In this document: piece after piece, positions 17,162 to 25,172 of the stretch | How the letters are laid out: each line of letters starts with the position of its first letter | How positions within the stretch are numbered: position 1 is the first letter of the stretch | Assembly: GCF_014695725.1 (NCBI RefSeq) | Contig: NZ_JACJOU010000004.1 | Coordinates: forward strand, 1 to 64,000 | Source: Microcoleus sp. FACHB-672 | GTDB taxonomy: Bacteria; Cyanobacteriota; Cyanobacteriia; Cyanobacteriales; Oscillatoriaceae | DNA length: 64,000 bases | Direction of reading: 5' to 3' | Translations under genes and position numbers: made by a program | Notes under the pieces: generated by a model | Database searches by the model: none | Seen by the model: only the letters and a program-made list of their open reading frames with translations | Told to the model about the DNA's origin: nothing

Positions 17162-18403
17162 TCAGTTTGTCAGTCCTGAGTCTCCTGGATGAAGTTCTGG
17201 CTCAGTTTTTTTACAGATCGCGCATTCTTCAGGGCTTACGACTACATTGAGTGCCGGCTGCGGTTCAGTAACCGGCTTGTTTTTTTGCAGCGGATTAAGC
17301 CACGACATCCGGCCCGGTACAGGTTTGCGTGCCGGCTGGAATCCCTGAAGCACATCAGAAAGCTGTAAAGCTTCCAGGGCGTTGAGTTTGGACTCACGCA
17401 ACTTGTGCCAAACTGAGCGAGACATCAGCAGCGTGTGGGAAATACGCTCGGCTCCGATTTGCTCTAAATACTCTTCCCGTTCTGGCTGATAATCTGCAGA
17501 AGCCAGATGTAAGGATTGGGGCGGGAAATCCTTAGCAATGCGGGCCATTTGGGACAGCAATTCTGGATAAAGCCAAGTGTAAGCCGGGTGGACGGTCAAC
17601 TGAGCGACATGAGGCTGTGAGCCATCGCGACTGAGCTGCACTTGAAAGTAGCCGATCGCTGCTTTTCGCTGCGGTTCAAACACATAGCCGCTCACGACTT
17701 CGGTGTGAGCAAGCCACTGTCTAAAGCCTTCAATTAAAGCGCTGACCAGGCCGGTTTGAAAATCTTGGATGTGGCGGTCGAACACCTGGCGAAGCAACGG
17801 CGGCATGGCCGCTGTGTCCAACTGGCACAACAGTTGAGCGTCGGCATTGCTCACCGGCAGCAAAGTGGGCAGATCCGGTTCCCGATTGGCCAATTGCTCT
17901 TGCAGTGCCGGCCCGATTGTCCAGTAGGTCATTTGGGCCAAGGGCTGAAACCCATTTTGCCGGTAGAGAGCTAGAGCGTTTTTATCATTAACATTCACCT
18001 CTAGCAGCCAAGTGCGAGCCTCCCAAACCACCTCTAAGCAGTGGCGCAGCAGCACCGAACCAATTCCCTGACTAGAGGCGGCTGGATCGATGACTACTCG
18101 CTCGACTCGCCAAGTGCTCCGCGTGCGGTTAAATGGTGAGATTTGAATCATGCCCCGAAACTTGCCTTCTTGCTCGGCAACATGACAGCAAAAGAGGTAC
18201 TGGTAAGGATTGGGAAACAGGCTCAGCAGCTTTAGCCAACCAAACCAGCGCCGAGCTTGTGACAATTGCTGGCAAGTGTCAGTTAAACGGCTGTGTGTTT
18301 CGGCTTCAAACTCCTCCGCACAGCGTTTTTCCATCACTTCCAGATCCCGGTACTGGATGGGGCGGATCGTGGTATTGGGGTTCTGGGGTGAGACAGGAGC
18401 CAT
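17162..18403 (-). CDS. GNAT-family N-acetyltransferase (long cyanobacterial form)
   Basis: 413 residues. The first GNAT domain occupies about 12-165: IRPIQYRDLEVMEKRCAEEF, the strand VERVVIDPAASSQGIGSVLL with the acetyl-CoA pyrophosphate-binding loop, then LEVNVNDKNALALYRQNGF. The second half (about 185-350) has a similar secondary-structure pattern (GYFQVQL, VAQLTVHPAYTWLYPELLSQM) and may be a second, degenerate GNAT fold. The C-terminal tail has CAICKK, a possible metal-binding Cys pair. The acceptor substrate is unknown. It lies immediately upstream of ruvX. Confidence 0.85.
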   Translation of the reverse strand: MAPVSPQNPNTTIRPIQYRDLEVMEKRCAEEFEAETHSRLTDTCQQLSQARRWFGWLKLLSLFPNPYQYLFCCHVAEQEGKFRGMIQISPFNRTRSTWRVERVVIDPAASSQGIGSVLLRHCLEVVWEARTWLLEVNVNDKNALALYRQNGFQPLAQMTYWTIGPALQEQLANREPDLPTLLPVSNADAQLLCQLDTAAMPPLLRQVFDRHIQDFQTGLVSALIEGFRQWLAHTEVVSGYVFEPQRKAAIGYFQVQLSRDGSQPHVAQLTVHPAYTWLYPELLSQMARIAKDFPPQSLHLASADYQPEREEYLEQIGAERISHTLLMSRSVWHKLRESKLNALEALQLSDVLQGFQPARKPVPGRMSWLNPLQKNKPVTEPQPALNVVVSPEECAICKKTEPELHPGDSGLTN

Positions 18404-18602
18404 TAAACCTTCTACGCGGCCTCTATCCTTTTTGAACGAACAATGTAGAGGTTAGAGTTTTTTCTCTTTTCTCCATTTTCCATTCTTCATTCTCCAGGGG
18501 AGCCGTGCCCTCCATGTATACGACGATTCACCCTGTTTTTGCGGGAGGCAATTTTTTAAGTTGCTTCTCCAGTCAGGAACGGGGCAAAACCTGTATGAGC
18601 GA

Positions 18603-19787
18603 TTAACCCTGAGCTTTCGGTCGAATCAAAACCAGCGGAGTTTGCTCATCAGCATTGCCGGCTGGGTTAGTTCTTAAGGCTTGTTCTAACAAAGCCGCTG
18701 ACAGATCGGGGGTCGCTGCCAATATCTTAACTGCTTTCAAGTCGTTCACGTCTACAATGGCGGCTGATAATCCCGTCTCCTGTTGAATTCGTTCTACAAC
18801 TTTTTGAGGATCTTCAGGGCCGAGGACGATGAACTGGTCATAAGGAGGCAAGGTGCCGGTTACGTCGTCAATTAGCCGCGCTTGCTCACCGGCAAGTTGG
18901 TAAAATACCCCAGGCTTGCCAAATACTTTAGCAATTGCCCCAACGACAAAGGCGAAGACCACCCGTGCCGGCCCGACGATATTCACTAAGGTTTGCATCC
19001 CGCAAGCGGTGGCCAAACTAGAGGTGGGCATGAAGAAATAACACAGCCGCTTGGCCACAAATCCAGGTTTGATATCGGTGGGATGGTGCCACCGGCCTTG
19101 CATGATGGCGATGGGAGTTTCACCAATCGTCACCACGTCTCCTTTTTGGGAGTGGGGGAAGATGTAACGCTTAACGATTTCTACCGGATCGTCGAGGTGC
19201 GTGAGTATATGGGTTTTCACCGGCAGCACTTCTGCCACAGTTGTAGATCGCCAGCTTCCAGCCGTTGCCCCGGGTTCTGGATATTTCAGCGGCACAACTA
19301 CATGGCGGACTTTGGGAATGCGTCCCTGAGGGCCATAGGTGATGTAATTGACTTTGATCCAGGCAGTTTGCAGTTGGCTCAGATCCGGCCCTTGAATCTC
19401 GATTGATACTTTAATGCGCGTTTTCTTGCCGGTTTTGACAATATAGCCAAACCAATATCCATCATCCCGTGCGGTTGCGTCTGGATGTAGGGGAATTACT
19501 TGGCTGCGGCAAGTGATGCCTTCTAAGCTACCTTTCGACAACAGGCTGACTTCCGAACGCACTTCCGGCAGCATGATTTCTAAACTATGCGTCTGGTTAT
19601 GAAACTCCATCTCGCCGACCAAAAGATAGCGGTTGGGTTCCACAACTTCTAACTTCCAATCTCCCTGCGACAGCTTTAAATCATTGCCGGGACGCCGCCG
19701 GTACTGTAACTCTAGCGCCAACCCAGCGAACCCTAGCAACAGAGCCGCGACTCCTACACCAATTCCTATGCTTTCTGCGATCACCAC
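18603..19787 (-). CDS. Membrane-anchored protein with CofE-like (F420-0:gamma-glutamyl ligase-like) domain
   Basis: 394 residues. An N-terminal transmembrane helix (about 7-27) precedes a beta-rich region (about 40-170), then a domain (about 185-390) resembling F420-0:gamma-glutamyl ligase: LPVKTHILTHLDDPVEIVKR, KGDVVTIGETPIAIMQG, an SSLATACGMQ segment, a Gly/Phe/Tyr-rich stretch and IDDVTGTLPPYDQFIVLGP. True CofE adds glutamates to F420-0, but cyanobacteria are not known to make F420, so the substrate is open. The presence of cofG in the same window is suggestive only. The N-terminal anchor and extra domain are not part of standard CofE. Likely monocistronic. Confidence 0.75.
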   Translation of the reverse strand: MVIAESIGIGVGVAALLLGFAGLALELQYRRRPGNDLKLSQGDWKLEVVEPNRYLLVGEMEFHNQTHSLEIMLPEVRSEVSLLSKGSLEGITCRSQVIPLHPDATARDDGYWFGYIVKTGKKTRIKVSIEIQGPDLSQLQTAWIKVNYITYGPQGRIPKVRHVVVPLKYPEPGATAGSWRSTTVAEVLPVKTHILTHLDDPVEIVKRYIFPHSQKGDVVTIGETPIAIMQGRWHHPTDIKPGFVAKRLCYFFMPTSSLATACGMQTLVNIVGPARVVFAFVVGAIAKVFGKPGVFYQLAGEQARLIDDVTGTLPPYDQFIVLGPEDPQKVVERIQQETGLSAAIVDVNDLKAVKILAATPDLSAALLEQALRTNPAGNADEQTPLVLIRPKAQG

Positions 19788-19948
19788 AATTGTTTCCGAA
19801 TTTTTGTTCTGCGAGTTTATTCAGGCTGACCCTTCTGCGGACGGGATAGAACGAGGGGGATAAAGAGTCCTGAGTCCTGATTCCTGAGTCCTGAGCTTTT
19901 GAGTGGGAGGGTGGGAGAGTGGGAGAGAGTAATACAACACTTAATTTT

Positions 19949-19995
19949 CCCAATGCCCAATGCCCAATCCCCAATGCCCAATCCCCAATGCCCCT
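19949..19995. repeat. Tandem CCAATGCC-type short repeats
   Basis: Run of the degenerate unit CCCAATGCC/CCCAATCCC. Similar runs occur at 59665-59710 and 62247-62293, and a reverse-strand form near 13770-13800. These are the short tandemly repeated sequences typical of filamentous cyanobacteria. Confidence 0.85.
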
Positions 19996-20155
19996 TTTAT
20001 CCTATAACGACTGTAACGAGGGTTAGAAAGCCTACAGAATTGTAAGGCCCTTGGATTAGTTTGAGAAAAGCCTATCTCGATAGCAAGATTTTTGTTAAAC
20101 ATTTGTAAACTGTTAAGAAGCGCTTTTTAAGGTTTACATTTCTTAAAGGAGTTCC

Positions 20156-21109
20156 ATGAAGCTACTGATTACTGCCGAGCGCTATTTCCTGATTGGCCAT
20201 GTTGGGGCGATGGCGTTCGGACTGGCAGGGCTGCTGCTGGTTTTACCCAATCCAGAATTAATTCTGAGTTTATCGTCTGTCGGACAAAGCATCTTCCAGT
20301 GGAGTATGGCCGGTGGGGGGGTGGTTTATATCATCTTCGGAGCGGCTGCGGTGGCGATTTATGCCTATCGGCAGCTAGGACTGCGGCTGTGGCTGGCGTT
20401 TATGCTGCCATCTGTATTTCTGTCTTTGGGGAGTGAGCTGCTGGGCACCAGCACCGGCTTCCCGTTTGGCCATTACCAATACTTAAGTGGTTTGGGCTAT
20501 AAAGTAGCCGGTTTGGTGCCGTTTACAATTCCTTTGTCTTGGTTTTATATGGGGCTGGTGTCCTATCTACTGGCACGTGCCGGCTTAGAACGCATCGGCA
20601 TGGCTAATTGGGTTCGCCACATCGCGGCGATTGCCTTGGGTTCACTGTTACTCACGGCTTGGGACTTTGTTCTCGATCCGGCAATGAGCCAGACAGCCTT
20701 TCCGTTCTGGGAATTTCAGGAAGTCGGCGCTTTCTTTGGGATGCCTTACCGCAACTTAGCCGGTTGGATGGGCACCGGCGCACTGTTTATGTCTGTGGCA
20801 GCTTTGTTGTGGGGAAATACACGGATTTCATTGCAGCGCTCACAACTGGGTTTACCTCTAATTGTTTATGTGGTTAACTTCGCCTTCGGTGCGATTATTA
20901 CCTTGGGTGCCTTAGATGCCCGGTACTTGCTTCCCACGTCGCTGAGTGTGTTGCTGGGTGTTGTGCCGGCTGTGATTCTATGGTGGATGGCTGCGCCGGC
21001 AACGCAAACCGTGGAGGATGCCCCCTCTGAGGCAGATTCCCAGATTATCGAGCGTGCTGAACTGCCGGCTCCTCCTGTGGAAGTCGCCGCAAAATCAGGC
21101 GGGAGGTAG
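20156..21109 (+). CDS. cruF: Gamma-carotene 1',2'-hydratase CruF
   Basis: 317-residue integral membrane protein of the DUF422/CruF family with about seven hydrophobic helices. Family segments are clear: GSELLGTSTGFPFGHYQY, VPFTIPLSWFYMGLVSYLLAR, TAWDFVLDPAMS and FGMPYRNLAGWMGTG. CruF hydrates the psi end of gamma-carotene in the pathway to myxoxanthophyll (myxol glycosides), a cyanobacterial carotenoid of the cell envelope. An AAGGAG ribosome binding site lies 4 bp before the ATG. The next plus-strand gene, cruG, adds the sugar, so the two genes work in sequence although a 560-bp gap separates them. Confidence 0.92.
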   Translation: MKLLITAERYFLIGHVGAMAFGLAGLLLVLPNPELILSLSSVGQSIFQWSMAGGGVVYIIFGAAAVAIYAYRQLGLRLWLAFMLPSVFLSLGSELLGTSTGFPFGHYQYLSGLGYKVAGLVPFTIPLSWFYMGLVSYLLARAGLERIGMANWVRHIAAIALGSLLLTAWDFVLDPAMSQTAFPFWEFQEVGAFFGMPYRNLAGWMGTGALFMSVAALLWGNTRISLQRSQLGLPLIVYVVNFAFGAIITLGALDARYLLPTSLSVLLGVVPAVILWWMAAPATQTVEDAPSEADSQIIERAELPAPPVEVAAKSGGR

Positions 21110-21397
21110 ACTTGACCGGCAGCGCAGGGCCAGTGCAATTTCATTTCGGTTTTGGGGTACGCTGCCAACCCCCAACTCCTTTAATCTTTGATTGGTTTTT
21201 TTCCCCTCACGTCAGGCAAAAGGTAAGAATACTCAATTTTCCTCAAAACCGCACGCCAAAGATGAGGGGAACTTTCAATTTGAGGGTTCCTCTGCTTCTA
21301 AAGTAGATTTGTTCAATTTTAAGAATTTGGTTAAAAGCAAACTAGATCCTTCACAGTTGGGTTTCTCTGGCCTGTTGTATGCTTTTAAAGCTTACTG

Positions 21398-21550
21398 TTA
21401 GCGTCTTTTCTGATTCTGTAGCATCAGGCCGGCAAAACATAATAAAAGTATGAAAAACAACACACCAAACACACTTGGATCAAAATGGCCATTCGTAACG
21501 GGTGTCAAACCTCCGTATTCTTGGCCGGCATCATAAAGAAGGTCGTTCAT
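21398..21550 (-). CDS. Candidate 50-residue single-span membrane protein
   Basis: Reading frame from ATG 21550 to TAA 21398 on the minus strand between cruF and cruG. A polar N-terminus (MNDLLYDAGQEYGGLTPV) is followed by a membrane segment (about 26-43, SVFGVLFFILLLCFAGLML) and a basic end QNQKRR, the positive-inside layout of real small membrane proteins. It contains the CCGGC word twice, like host genes. The ribosome binding site is weak. I do not recognise a family; many small subunits of photosynthetic complexes have this size and shape, but no identity is claimed. Confidence 0.5.
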   Translation of the reverse strand: MNDLLYDAGQEYGGLTPVTNGHFDPSVFGVLFFILLLCFAGLMLQNQKRR

Positions 21551-21670
21551 CTATACAAACTCACTAAAGTTTTGCTGTTTGATGAAAAAATTTTAAACTT
21601 CTAGTCTGTTATTTGTCCTCCGTGTGAGCGTGCGGACAAATGACCTGTTAACGATGAGAAAGGTTTTCTT

Positions 21671-22891
21671 GTGCTTACCAATTTTTTTTCTATCGCAAAC
21701 CCTATATCTACTGATTTGTCAATAAATTATTGGTCATTGGGGTTGTTGCTGTTTCAGGTGCCGGCGGTGGCGATTTTGCTGTCGCGTCTGATTAAAGGGC
21801 CAACCCGCAAGCTGCCGATTGAACCGCAACCGGCAACCCTAGATTTGTTCGGAAAAGTAAGTGTGGTTGTGCCGACGCTGAATGAGGCAGAACGAATTGG
21901 CCCATGTTTAGCCGGCTTGACTCGCCAGAGTTACGAAGTTCGGGAAATTATTGTGGTTGACAGCCGATCCCAGGATGGGACAGCAGAAATGGTGAAGGCT
22001 GCCGGCGAGCAAGATCCTCGATTTCGTGTGATTACAGATGATCCGCTGCCTGCCGGCTGGGTGGGGCGTCCTTGGGCGTTGCACACCGGCTTTTATCACA
22101 CTTCTGATGGCAGTGAATGGTTTTTAGGAATGGATGCCGATACCCAACCCAGTCCCGGTTTGGTTGCCGGTTTAGTGGCAACGGCTGAGGCGGAGGGTTA
22201 CGATCTGGTGTCTCTGTCGCCGCAATTTATTCTGAAATATCCAGGGGAATTGTGGTTACAGCCGGCACTCTTACTCACCCTCGTCTACCGATTTGGCCCA
22301 ACTGGCACCGGCGCAGATACGGCAGAACGAGTGATGGCAAACGGCCAGTGTTTTCTATGCCGGCGGTCTGTTTTAAAGCAGCTAGATGGCTACAGCAGCG
22401 CCCGGAGTTCCTTTTGTGATGATGTTACCTTAGCCAGAAACATCGCCGCCAAGGGCTTTAAAGTAGGCTTCTGGGATGGGGCGAAGGTGTTGAAGGTGCG
22501 GATGTATGAAGGGGCGGCAGAAACTTGGCGAGAGTGGGGAAGATCGCTTGATCTCAAAGATGCTTCTTCATCGGGTCAGATTTGGGGCGATTTGTGGCTG
22601 CTGCTAGCCATTCAAGGTTTACCCCTGCCTATTTTACTGGGCTACCTGTTTCTGTCTCCCCCGCTTGCTCTTGCCCCCTCTCTGCCGCTTTCTCTGTTGG
22701 GATTAAATTTGTTTCTGCTGGCAATTCGGTTTGCTTTAAACTTTGCAATTGCCCCCTCTTATGATCGCTCACAAGCATCTGCCGGCTGGATGTTTTGGCT
22801 GTCTCCGTTGGCAGATCCTTTAGCTGTCGTGCGAATTTTTCTTTCAGCCATTCAAAGACCCACTCAATGGCGGGGGCGAAAATATGACTAA
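21671..22891 (+). CDS. cruG: 2'-O-glycosyltransferase CruG (myxoxanthophyll synthesis)
   Basis: 406 residues from a GTG start with AAAGG upstream. A membrane helix near the N-terminus is followed by a GT2-family domain: VVVPTLNEAERIGPCL, IIVVDSRSQDGTAEM, ITDDPLPAGWVGRPWALH, the DxD-type GMDADTQPS, and FCDDVTLARNI. Two to three C-terminal transmembrane helices follow (about 295-375). This layout is that of CruG, which glycosylates the 2'-hydroxyl of myxol. Its position after cruF supports the assignment. Confidence 0.88.
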   Translation: MLTNFFSIANPISTDLSINYWSLGLLLFQVPAVAILLSRLIKGPTRKLPIEPQPATLDLFGKVSVVVPTLNEAERIGPCLAGLTRQSYEVREIIVVDSRSQDGTAEMVKAAGEQDPRFRVITDDPLPAGWVGRPWALHTGFYHTSDGSEWFLGMDADTQPSPGLVAGLVATAEAEGYDLVSLSPQFILKYPGELWLQPALLLTLVYRFGPTGTGADTAERVMANGQCFLCRRSVLKQLDGYSSARSSFCDDVTLARNIAAKGFKVGFWDGAKVLKVRMYEGAAETWREWGRSLDLKDASSSGQIWGDLWLLLAIQGLPLPILLGYLFLSPPLALAPSLPLSLLGLNLFLLAIRFALNFAIAPSYDRSQASAGWMFWLSPLADPLAVVRIFLSAIQRPTQWRGRKYD

Positions 22892-23010
22892 GCCTGATAT
22901 CTTGCACTTCTAAGGCTACGTGCCGGTATAGGGGTTGGTTTTGACGCTAAAATCCTGCTGATTTTCTTCAATTACCTGCCCCTCTCTCAATTTTTTGCTG
23001 AGATTAAAAG

Positions 23011-23811
23011 ATGTTTGAAATCTCTAAGGATATTCCCGTTGTTTATCTAGGCTTAATTGGCAGCCTGTTTGCTGGCTTGGCAACGGGGATTGGGGCAATT
23101 CCTATTTTTTTGATTCCTAATATAACAAAAAGAATTCAAGGAATGATGATGGGGTTTGGAGCTGGCGTGATGCTAGCTGCCACCTCATTTTCGCTAATTA
23201 TTCCGGCAATAGAAGCAGCTTCAGATAACACCGGGAATCGGACTCATGCTGCTACGATTGTAGTAATAGGGATTCTTTTAGGCGGCGTTTTTTTATTATA
23301 TAGCAATCAATATCTTCCCCACGAACACTTTTTTAAAGGGCATGAAGGAGCTGATAATAATAATTTAAAAAGAGTTTGGCTATTTGTGATCGCAATTGCG
23401 ATTCATAACTTTCCCGAAGGATTAGCCGTGGGTGTCGGATTTGGTGGGGGAAATGTTGCCAATGGCATCGCCTTAGCCACCGGCATCGGGTTGCAAAACT
23501 TACCAGAAGGGCTTGTCGTCGCTTTAGCCTTGCTGGGTGAAAGATATTCTAAACGGAATGCTTTCTTAATTGCGCTGTTTACCGGCTTAGTTGAACCCAT
23601 CGGCGGCGTGATTGGGGCGGGAGTGGTTTCTCTGGCCCAATTTTTTATGCCTTGGGCAATGGCGTTTGCTGCCGGTGCAATGCTATTTGTGATTAGCGAT
23701 GAAATTATCCCCGAATCTCACCAATTGGGTTTTGAAAAAGAGGCAACCTTTGGGGTGATGATCGGTTTTGTGGTGATGATGTTTTTGGATGTCACCTTGG
23801 GGAGTGGCTAA
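23011..23811 (+). CDS. ZIP-family metal transporter
   Basis: 266 residues, eight predicted transmembrane helices, inner membrane. The helix 4 and 5 metal-site motifs are present (AIHNFPEGLAVG and GLQNLPEGLVVA), as is DEIIPESH near the end, and the cytoplasmic loop between helices 3 and 4 carries HEHFFKGHEG. Closest in form to ZupT/GufA, which take up Zn2+ and other divalent metals; the substrate here cannot be fixed by sequence. No Zur-like palindrome was noticed upstream. Confidence 0.9.
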   Translation: MFEISKDIPVVYLGLIGSLFAGLATGIGAIPIFLIPNITKRIQGMMMGFGAGVMLAATSFSLIIPAIEAASDNTGNRTHAATIVVIGILLGGVFLLYSNQYLPHEHFFKGHEGADNNNLKRVWLFVIAIAIHNFPEGLAVGVGFGGGNVANGIALATGIGLQNLPEGLVVALALLGERYSKRNAFLIALFTGLVEPIGGVIGAGVVSLAQFFMPWAMAFAAGAMLFVISDEIIPESHQLGFEKEATFGVMIGFVVMMFLDVTLGSG

Positions 23812-23850
23812 AAGCTTTCTTAGGGTGGGCATGAGGGATGAGGGGCATAG

Positions 23851-23883
23851 GGCAAGGCTTCGCCAACCTAAAGGTATGGGCAT
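23851..23883. repeat. Dispersed repeat, PLGWRSLA-type element (copy 2)
   Basis: GGCAAGGCTTCGCCAACC plus TAAAGGTATGGGCAT, opposite orientation to the copy at 12553. A CTAG(T/C)CCCTAGTCCCTAG tandem follows at about 23921-23947. Confidence 0.8.
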
Positions 23884-23953
23884 CGGTAATAAATAGTAGA
23901 GAATACTCTCCGACTATTCCCTAGCCCCTAGTCCCTAGTCCCTAGCCTCTCTA

Positions 23954-24904
23954 TTAGTCCACTCGTTCTAGCTGCCAGAGGATTTGGTTACCCTCACGCC
24001 GCACTCGTGAGACAATCCAGTTTCGCCACACCCAGTTGTCTCCTCGACTGGTAACGGCGCTGGCGTTGACATCCATTAAGTCGGCAAGTTCGGAACTGGT
24101 GATTAGGTAGCGTTTCTCAGCGATTTCATCGGCGATCCTTAGGGTTTCTACTAAGTCCCGCAGTTGAGAGACTCTGAATTCGCTAGGTAAGTGGGTTTCG
24201 GTGGAGTCAGCAGCAAAAGGGGCAGTCGAGTCCGTCATGGCAACATCCGATGTCGAAAGGTCAGAGGGTACTGAACTGGATTGTATCGTTTTGTTTCCAA
24301 AATCGTTAGTTGCTGCTGAACTAATTACCTGTTTCACCGGCATCTGTTGCACAGAAGCGGGTTTATCGGCAGCATAGGTGGGGGCGATGGTGTCGCCGCC
24401 GTTCGTTGCGGCTGAACTAATGAGCTGTTTCACCGGCATCTGTTGCAAGGAAGCGGGTTTACCTGCAGCGTAGGCGCGGGCAATGGTGTCGCAGCGATCA
24501 TTGTAAAAGTTGCCGGAGTGTCCTCGGACGTGTTGCCAGTTGACTTGCCGGCAGTTGAGTTTGTCGAGCACTTCCCAAATGTCTTGATTGAGGACGGGTT
24601 TGCCGGTGGAGGTTTTCCAGCCTTTCTTTTTCCAGCCTTTAATCCATTGGGTGATGCCGTTTTTCAGGTATTCGCTGTCGGTGTAGAGAGTGATGGGTTC
24701 ATCTTGACTGGCAATTGTGAGGAATTCTAAGGCAGCAACGGCGGCTTGCATTTCCATGCGGTTGTTGGTGGTTTGGGAGTCGCCCCCGCCGAGTTCATGG
24801 GTGGAACCATCAGCGTAGCAAACAACGACTCCCCAGCCGCCTGGGCCGGGGTTGCCGGTGCACGCGCCATCGGTGTAAATACTTTGGATTTTGCTAGAAG
24901 ACAT
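23954..24904 (-). CDS. rnhA: Ribonuclease HI with C-terminal extension
   Basis: 316 residues from ATG 24904 (MSSSKIQSIYTDGACTGNPG); the frame is open further upstream but RNase HI begins here. The N-terminal 150 residues are a complete RNase HI: YTDGACTGNPGPGGWG, NNRMEMQAAVAAL, TDSEYLKNGI and RGHSGNFYNDRCD, giving the D-E-D-D active site that cuts RNA in RNA-DNA hybrids. A linker with a 32-residue tandem duplication follows, then a C-terminal domain (about 240-316) with LADLMDVNASAVTSRGDNWVWRNWIVSRVRREGNQ, which looks like a winged-helix or HTH nucleic-acid-binding module. RNase HI is normally about 150-160 residues, so half the protein is extension. Confidence 0.9.
   Translation of the reverse strand: MSSSKIQSIYTDGACTGNPGPGGWGVVVCYADGSTHELGGGDSQTTNNRMEMQAAVAALEFLTIASQDEPITLYTDSEYLKNGITQWIKGWKKKGWKTSTGKPVLNQDIWEVLDKLNCRQVNWQHVRGHSGNFYNDRCDTIARAYAAGKPASLQQMPVKQLISSAATNGGDTIAPTYAADKPASVQQMPVKQVISSAATNDFGNKTIQSSSVPSDLSTSDVAMTDSTAPFAADSTETHLPSEFRVSQLRDLVETLRIADEIAEKRYLITSSELADLMDVNASAVTSRGDNWVWRNWIVSRVRREGNQILWQLERVD
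24315..24506 (-). repeat. 96-bp in-frame tandem duplication within rnhA
   Basis: Two adjacent copies with a 96-bp (32-codon) period start at 24315 and 24411. Both encode KPAS(L/V)QQMPVKQ(L/V)ISSAATN. They are diverged at several positions, so the duplication is not brand new. Confidence 0.85.
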
Positions 24905-25061
24905 TAGCGAGGAATTAAGCGATGGATTCCCAAAATTATCACGGCAATCGCTATGGGAACAATACTCCATACCAAGGCCGGCGATTTCATGAAAAGCTGT
25001 CTTGAGGAGACGGCTGCTGGGTTGCAACGACAACTGCCTACCTGATTTTTTTTAGAATGGG

Positions 25062-25169
25062 TTAAATTTCTCCTGCAACACGCCGGTTATACCGGGCTTC
25101 TTCATAGTTAGGATTAATCTCTACAGCGCAGTCCAAAGCGGTAATTGTGCCACGAAAATCCCCTCTCAT
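25062..25169 (-). pseudogene. Detached TPR fragment after an in-frame stop
   Basis: 35 codons, MRGDFRGTITALDCAVEINP and onward to NYEEARYNRRVAGEI, that read as one TPR repeat plus the start of the next, ending at TAA 25062. It is in the same frame as the 25173-26147 gene and is separated from its stop codon only by TAA-TAC, so a single stop mutation could have cut it off. The second TPR start (ARYNRRVA) has lost the expected Gly. Interpreted as the decayed tail of a once longer TPR protein like that at 26444-27688. Confidence 0.6.
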
Positions 25170-25172
25170 GTA

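Noticed and set aside
24905-25033. N-terminal 43-residue extension of rnhA
   Set aside because: No similarity to RNase HI and no ribosome binding site seen; MSSSKIQSIYTDG is the natural start.
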